Part shown: piece by piece, positions 6,420 through 10,038 of the stretch | Position numbering within the stretch: the first letter of the stretch is position 1 | Layout of the letters: every line of letters begins with the position of its first letter | Assembly (NCBI GenBank): GCA_964574395.1 | Contig: CAZNNL010000060.1 | Span: forward strand, 1-10,038 | Reading direction: 5' to 3' | DNA from: JAXGQD01 sp964574395 | GTDB taxonomy: Bacteria; Bacillota; Clostridia; Saccharofermentanales; Fastidiosipilaceae | DNA length: 10,038 bases | Notes under the pieces: generated by a model | What the model was told of the DNA's origin: nothing | The model's input: the letters and a program-made list of their open reading frames with translations, nothing else | Databases searched by the model: none | Position numbers and translations under genes: made by a program

Positions 6420-6616
6420 GAGCCAAACTGCACATCATACAAATCAGATAACGAGAGTGCCCCCTTTTTGCCAAAAATTATTTTGACCAAACAGAAAAGT
6501 ATAAAATGCCGTTTAGGGCGACAACACCAAGGTTAAAGCATGTGCGCTCCTTGCAGTTTTAGGACTAAAAAGCAAACTTTGTCGTGATTTGAGGAACAAA
6601 TTCTCAACTCGAACCC

Positions 6617-7561
6617 ATGCAAAACTGTTACGCTACTCAAATGAAATTTTTATCGCACTTTAGCTTCATAAAGCACAGTCACCTGACGCAGATTCAGAGC
6701 TTTTTTGAATCGGATATTTCTTCTGCTGAAAAGACAGAATTTACGGTTTTGAAAAAAGAAGATAGATTCAGATCTCCAGAGGCTGTTTCTAAGCTTTGTA
6801 CAACGCGAATACCTCAGAACGGACTGGACTTCCGAAATGGAGTGGTCACACCACATTTGCTGTTTGTACAGTTAGCGAACACTCTTGATATCCATCAACT
6901 AATTATTTTAGGTTGTTTGCTTTGTGCTTGCCAGAAGACTCCGTGGACGCAAACTCATGTTCGGAAAGCGGATCTCCTTGATTTTGCAATCGCAGCTAAA
7001 CATACGCACGGAAGAAAAAAAGCCCTGCGAGCCTTGAATTACGTTGAAGAAAGAGCCGTCTCTATCATGGAAGTATTCGTTCATCTTTATTTAGGTCTAC
7101 CAAATCATCTTGGCGGTCTCGGTTTGAAAGGAGGAATATTTAATTACAAGGTTGAGCTTGATGATGCTGGCAAAATGGCCCTAAACCAAAAACACTGCTA
7201 TATCGATTACTGTTTTCCCGAACAAAAAATTGCATACGAATACCAAGGATCGCATCACAATTACTTAGTTGACTACGACTCCAGCCGCTTTGCAGCGCTT
7301 AAAGATTTAGGCTACAAAATCACAACCATTACTAAATCACAACTCTACAATCCACTAAGAAGGCAACAGTTGTTAAATCAAATCCTGTTGATGCACAATA
7401 AAAAGCTGCGTGTACGGACAAATAAGTTCGCCACCGCACACCAGCGGATTTGCGATTTGTTACCTAGGTATCCCGGTGATGTTCACCCATCCCACATTGC
7501 CGACATCGGCTCTAGTGACAAACAACCCTACTATGCCAAGCAAGCGCAGACATACTTCTAA
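6617..7561 (+). CDS. Orphan protein with Vsr/DUF559-like PD-(D/E)XK nuclease core
   Basis: A 314-residue protein without a confident family name. The C-terminal half resembles the very-short-patch-repair-like (DUF559) endonuclease fold. The signs are helix SIMEVFVHLYLGLP with Glu152, strand YIDYCFPEQKIAYEYQG with Asp197, Glu208 and Gln210 as a D-(10)-ExQ core, then SHHNYLVDYDSSRFAALKDLGYKITTIT (211-238), the usual basic helix and last strand. From memory, the layout (SPEAV..., VVTPHLLFVQLA, a GRKKALRALNYV helix, then the nuclease part) resembles proteins common in Coriobacteriia, some annotated as AbiEi-like; this is unchecked. The N-terminal half has no clear DNA-binding motif. The ATG lacks a close Shine-Dalgarno site (GAGGA is 21 nt upstream); an in-frame ATG at 6641 is no better. 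It stands alone next to the repeat array and may be a mobile or defence gene. Confidence 0.8.
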   Translation: MQNCYATQMKFLSHFSFIKHSHLTQIQSFFESDISSAEKTEFTVLKKEDRFRSPEAVSKLCTTRIPQNGLDFRNGVVTPHLLFVQLANTLDIHQLIILGCLLCACQKTPWTQTHVRKADLLDFAIAAKHTHGRKKALRALNYVEERAVSIMEVFVHLYLGLPNHLGGLGLKGGIFNYKVELDDAGKMALNQKHCYIDYCFPEQKIAYEYQGSHHNYLVDYDSSRFAALKDLGYKITTITKSQLYNPLRRQQLLNQILLMHNKKLRVRTNKFATAHQRICDLLPRYPGDVHPSHIADIGSSDKQPYYAKQAQTYF

Positions 7562-7590
7562 TTTCAAAAGAACATTACAGCGCTTTGCAT

Positions 7591-7605
7591 AAATCCGATG
7601 GATTT
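7591..7605 (+). terminator. Weak hairpin after the nuclease gene, possible terminator
   Basis: AAATCC (7591-7596) pairs with GGATTT (7600-7605) around GAT, followed by CCCA rather than a T run. It lies 30 bp after the nuclease stop. The stem is short and AT-rich, so termination here would be inefficient at best. Confidence 0.25.
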
Positions 7606-7713
7606 TCCCAACCAATCTTGTTAGTCTAATGACATCAGAAAAACCCGAAAAGCGCAGAAGAATTCACTATCGAAACCACCTAAAAAACTATTGATGAGGA
7701 CAAGCATAGGCAG

Positions 7714-8193
7714 ATGAACTACTATTCCTACGAAACCCCAATCGGGATGCTCACAATTGTCTGTACCCCTGAGCACCTGATACAAATCGATTTTGGCGAA
7801 CAGCCTATTCCGAATGCGAACTTTGAAAAGTCCGAACTCACTGACCGTACTTTTGCCCAATTGATGGAATATTTTTCTGGCAAAAGAAGAACCTTCGATC
7901 TACCATTACTCCCCAAGGGGACGGAGTTTCAGAAGAAAGTCTGGGATGCACTTCAAACAATTCCTTATGGCAAAACCCAAACCTACTCCGAAATCGCCGA
8001 ACAAATCGCAAACCCTAGAGCCTGCCGCGCCGTTGGTATGGCCAATAACCGAAATCCCATACCAATCATCATTCCATGTCATCGTGTCATTGGCAAAAGT
8101 GGCCATCTCATTGGATATGGTGGCGGTATCGAAATCAAAGTATTCCTACTTGAACTAGAGAGTGGGGGCGAAGATGAGACAGAGCAAAACTGA
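7714..8193 (+). CDS. ogt: Methylated-DNA--protein-cysteine S-methyltransferase (Ogt type)
   Basis: A 159-residue suicide DNA-repair protein that moves the alkyl group from O6-alkylguanine (and O4-alkylthymine) to its own cysteine. The C-terminal domain (about 70-152) is complete. It has GTEFQKKVWDALQTIPYGKTQTYSEIA at 69-95, the winged-helix segment CRAVGMANNRNPIPIIIPCHRVIGKSG at 104-130 with acceptor Cys122 in PCHR and the arginine finger in RAVG, and GYGGGIEIKVFLLELE at the end. The N-terminal domain (1-65) is the ribonuclease H-like fold found in Ogt. It lacks an AdaA DNA-binding region. The ATG has only a modest ribosome site (AGGCAG immediately before, GAGGA 13 nt upstream). The gene converges on the methyltransferase gene with 20 bp between stops and no clear terminator. 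Confidence 0.96.
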   Translation: MNYYSYETPIGMLTIVCTPEHLIQIDFGEQPIPNANFEKSELTDRTFAQLMEYFSGKRRTFDLPLLPKGTEFQKKVWDALQTIPYGKTQTYSEIAEQIANPRACRAVGMANNRNPIPIIIPCHRVIGKSGHLIGYGGGIEIKVFLLELESGGEDETEQN

Positions 8194-8213
8194 ATACAGA
8201 ACGTCAATGCTGT

Positions 8214-8846
8214 TCAAGGCTTGTGCCTAAAAATCCAGAAACATTCGCGGCGGTCGTTGAGCCAGGGGAGTTTGAGATAGAGGTAGGGTTCGAAGGCGGC
8301 TTCGTTTTGCAAAAGGTATAAATACTCATCAGAGGGGTAATAGAGAATGAGGTCCGCTTGGCGGTCGTGCAGCATGAATGAGTCTATGATGCGTTCAAGC
8401 GCCTGCTCAAAAATGTTGGACAGAAATGGGTTGAAAAAGTAGAAAAGGTTGCTTTGTGGCGGAGGTTGGTAGTACTCCGCGGCCTCGTGAATGAAATAAA
8501 TTGGTGGCGGTGCTTGTCCGAAGCCAAACTTTTTATTATAAGAGTCAAGATTTTCGCGCGCACGTTGTAGGCGCTCTGGGTGAACCTCCAGCCCATAACC
8601 TGCCGTCCGAAAACGGTGATGGAAATAGAGATTGATGCGTCCTAATCCCGCACCATAGTCAATAAGAAACGCATCTTCCTCCGGCTGATACTCCTCGAAA
8701 AGCCTGTCCAGCGTACGATAGGGCGTCGATTCGAAGCGATTGTAATTGAGGACGGAGTCATCCCATTCCTCAATGCCGGTCGTTACAATATTCAGTTGCC
8801 GGTCAACATAGTATTCACCTTGAGGTGCTTTTTCTTCTCGTTTCAT
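8214..8846 (-). CDS. Class I SAM-dependent methyltransferase, substrate unknown
   Basis: A 210-residue Rossmann-fold methyltransferase. After an 80-residue lead (EYYVDRQLNIVTTGIEEWDDSV) comes motif I, FLIDYGAGLGRINLYF, the SAM-binding glycine loop. The acidic motif II residue lies in YGLEVHPER, and FYFFNPFLSNIF sits at the motif IV position, where NPF resembles the NPPY of N-methyltransferases. The usual length and intact motif I argue for an active enzyme, but nothing shows the substrate. I start it at the ATG at 8846 because the family signature begins soon after; a TTG 24 nt upstream is possible. Neither has a clear Shine-Dalgarno site, and an AT-rich -10-like TATGCT/TATCCT lies just upstream, so a leaderless transcript is conceivable. 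Confidence 0.85.
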   Translation of the reverse strand: MKREEKAPQGEYYVDRQLNIVTTGIEEWDDSVLNYNRFESTPYRTLDRLFEEYQPEEDAFLIDYGAGLGRINLYFHHRFRTAGYGLEVHPERLQRARENLDSYNKKFGFGQAPPPIYFIHEAAEYYQPPPQSNLFYFFNPFLSNIFEQALERIIDSFMLHDRQADLILYYPSDEYLYLLQNEAAFEPYLYLKLPWLNDRRECFWIFRHKP

Positions 8847-8906
8847 AAAAGTAGGATAGCATATGTGCAAAGAAGCTTGAACGGATTGTCTTTGTATGTT
8901 GTATTT

Positions 8907-8942
8907 TTGCCAGAACTCTTGCCAAAATTCTTACAAAAAACA
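8907..8942 (+). repeat. Three tandem 12-bp direct repeats upstream of the ECF sigma gene
   Basis: TTGCCAGAACTC (8907-8918), TTGCCAAAATTC (8919-8930) and the decayed TTACAAAAAACA (8931-8942) follow one another with no gap. The first two differ at 2 of 12 positions. They overlap the candidate -35 region of the sigma gene, so a regulator could bind here on successive turns of about 1.1 helix turns each. Confidence 0.5.
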
Positions 8943-8948
8943 TATAGG
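8919..8948 (+). promoter_or_regulatory. Candidate promoter for the ECF sigma operon
   Basis: TTGCCA (8919-8924) as -35 and TATAGG (8943-8948) as -10, with an 18-bp spacer, form a moderate housekeeping-type promoter about 50 bp before the sigma start. No typical ECF promoter (AAC-containing -35 with CGTC/CGTA -10) was found, so autoregulation is not evident. Confidence 0.3.
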
Positions 8949-9001
8949 TGTGTAGCTTTTTCATCTTCTCTAAAGCATTACAGTTAGAGGGGAGATTGAT
9001 T

Positions 9002-9487
9002 TTGGATATAGAACAATTAGGGAATGAAGCAAATGTAGAAGATGTCATAAACTTTTATGCCACGATGGTGTATCGGTTGGCTTATTCTTTTTGCCGGAAT
9101 TATTACAATGCAGACGATATTTTTCAAGAAGTGTTCCTGAGATATTTCAAAAACAGCCCAGTTTTTGAAAGTGAAGAACATCGAAGAGCTTGGCTGATCA
9201 GAGTCACTATAAATTGCGCGAAGAGTGCAAGGTGTGCGTGGTTTAGGCGTACAGTGCCCTTGGAAAATCAGCAAATTTATGAGAAAGCTGAAGAAGTTGA
9301 AATTGATATTGACTTAAAAAAGCTATCACCAAAATATCGCGCTATTATTCATCTTTTCTACTATGAAGAATTAAGCATTAAAGAAATAAGCGTGTTATTT
9401 AAGCAAAAAGAATCTACCACCCGCACTCAGCTAACCCGGGCCAGACGACAACTGAAAACTATTTTGGAGGATAGAGAAGATGCTTAG
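9002..9487 (+). CDS. ECF-type RNA polymerase sigma factor
   Basis: A 161-residue sigma-70 family protein of the extracytoplasmic function group. Region 2 spans about residues 15-80, with VYRLAYSFCRNYYNADDIFQEVFLRYFKN including the core-binding and -10-binding helices and HRRAWLIRVTINCAKS. Region 4 spans about 107-152, with LSPKYRAIIHLFYYEELSIKEIS and the helix-turn-helix VLFKQKESTTRTQLTRARRQLK that reads the -35. There is no region 1 or 3, as expected. I chose the TTG at 9002 because GGGGAG lies 7 nt upstream and the sequence then matches the usual N-terminus; the ATG at 8948 would add unlikely residues and overlaps the candidate -10. The last codons overlap the start of the anti-sigma gene by 8 bp, so sigma and anti-sigma are co-translated. 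Confidence 0.94.
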   Translation: MDIEQLGNEANVEDVINFYATMVYRLAYSFCRNYYNADDIFQEVFLRYFKNSPVFESEEHRRAWLIRVTINCAKSARCAWFRRTVPLENQQIYEKAEEVEIDIDLKKLSPKYRAIIHLFYYEELSIKEISVLFKQKESTTRTQLTRARRQLKTILEDREDA

Positions 9488-10038
9488 AGAATACTACAGA
9501 ACAATGAATGAACAGATTTCTCCAAGTAGCCAACTGCTTAACAATACTATATATAGAATGAGAAAAGAAGATAGAAGACAAACGACTACCCATAAGTGTT
9601 TTCCTGGAAAGTTTCGAGTAGCCCTAGCGACAATTGTTATCCTAATCTCTGTGACGGTTTAATTGTCGGCGACAATTCCTCAAGCCAACAGCCTGCTCTA
9701 CGCAATTTCTCCAACTGTCGCATTGTATCTATCTCCAGTGCAAAAAACAGCAGATGACGTGGGCATTAGACTAGAGCTCGTTTCGGCAGCAACCGAAGGA
9801 AACAAAGCATTTTTGAAGTTCACATTACAAGATTTGTCAGGCAATAGAATCAATGAAAGCATAGATTTGTTAGATCAGTATCGTCTATACAAAACTTTCG
9901 ATAGCTCAGCCAGAAGTCAATTCCTTGGCTTTGACGCTGAGACCCAAAAGGCAAGTTTTCTCGTTGAAATCATTAATTGGAATGGAGAAACGATACCACG
10001 CGACAAACTCAAATTTTCGCTAAACGGCTTCTTAAGTG
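9480..10038 (+). pseudogene. DUF4179-like membrane anti-sigma gene with an in-frame TAA (partial at right edge)
   Basis: The first 60 codons give a cytoplasmic N-terminus (MLREYYRTMNEQISPSSQLL) and the start of a membrane helix (FRVALATIVILISVTV). The frame then meets TAA at 9660-9662. Directly after it, in the same frame and with no further stop to the window edge (125 codons), the reading continues LSATIPQANSLLYAISPTVALYLSP and then VGIRLELVSAATEGNKAFLKFTLQDLSG. This matches my memory of the outer DUF4179 domain of sigma-linked membrane proteins. Because the frame is unchanged, a single substitution explains the break, for example TTA (Leu) to TAA. GGAGG lies 9-10 nt before the ATG. The truncated product keeps the likely sigma-binding part and most of the membrane helix but loses the outer sensor domain. 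Sequencing error, real nonsense mutation and readthrough all remain possible. Confidence 0.75.

Larger units (their letters stand above)
5902..6616. other. Long gene-free interval with palindromes and a repeat array
   Basis: No open frame here looks like a gene. The longest, on the minus strand at about 6136-6474, is made largely of the repeat array and has no recognisable domain or good ribosome site. The interval holds an inverted repeat (5947-5972), a perfect hairpin (6054-6074) and the 21-nt array (6202-6419). A good -10 hexamer TATAAA (6500-6505) could serve the nuclease gene at 6617, but the best hexamer at the right distance (near 6477-6483, TTATTT-like) is weak. Confidence 0.5.

Noticed and set aside
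6136..6474. Minus-strand 112-codon open frame across the repeat array
   Set aside because: Its sequence is mostly translated repeat, with no domain, no good ribosome site and no neighbour support.
9480..10038. Frameshift in the anti-sigma gene
   Set aside because: The coding sequence after the TAA is in the same frame (9480 and 9663 are both multiples of 3), so a substitution and not an indel explains the break.

Overview
The window looks like chromosomal DNA of a low-to-moderate GC Bacillota (Firmicute). The support is purine-rich Shine-Dalgarno sites (GGAGGA, AGAGGA, AAAGGA) ahead of most genes, a Gram-positive style lipoprotein, an OmpR-type two-component system, an ECF sigma factor with a DUF4179-like partner, and an A-type flavodiiron protein. 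A genus cannot be named from the sequence alone; a lactic-acid-bacteria relative or another facultative or anaerobic Bacillus/Clostridium-like lineage would fit.

Layout. 1-1841 (minus): the end of a surface-polysaccharide cluster, with a Wzx-type flippase followed 6 bp later by the N-terminal 121 codons of a family 2 glycosyltransferase that runs off the left edge. A recognisable promoter sits upstream of the flippase. 1915-4375 (minus): a compact signalling unit of OmpR-family response regulator, overlapping sensor histidine kinase, and a short Lys/Pro/Ala/Thr-rich polycationic lipoprotein, closed by a strong intrinsic terminator. 4518-5793 (minus): a single-gene flavodiiron protein (oxygen/NO reductase) with a complete diiron ligand set and its own terminator, preceded by an unusually A/C-rich leader. 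5794-6616: an 820-bp gap with no convincing gene, holding two palindromes and a six-copy 21-nt repeat array in two opposed half-arrays. 6617-7561 (plus): an orphan protein with a Vsr/DUF559-like PD-(D/E)XK nuclease core. 7714-8193 (plus): an Ogt-type O6-alkylguanine-DNA alkyltransferase, convergent with a class I SAM methyltransferase (8214-8846, minus). 9002-right edge (plus): an ECF sigma factor with a TTG start, overlapping a DUF4179-like membrane anti-sigma gene that carries an in-frame TAA inside its only membrane segment.

How it fits together. Much of the window concerns sensing and damage at the cell surface or from oxidants: polysaccharide export, an envelope-type two-component system with a cationic lipoprotein, O2/NO detoxification, alkylation repair, and an ECF sigma/anti-sigma pair. 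No single new multi-gene system can be demonstrated. The most unusual items are the interrupted anti-sigma gene, the opposed repeat array beside the orphan nuclease, and the TCS-linked polycationic lipoprotein.
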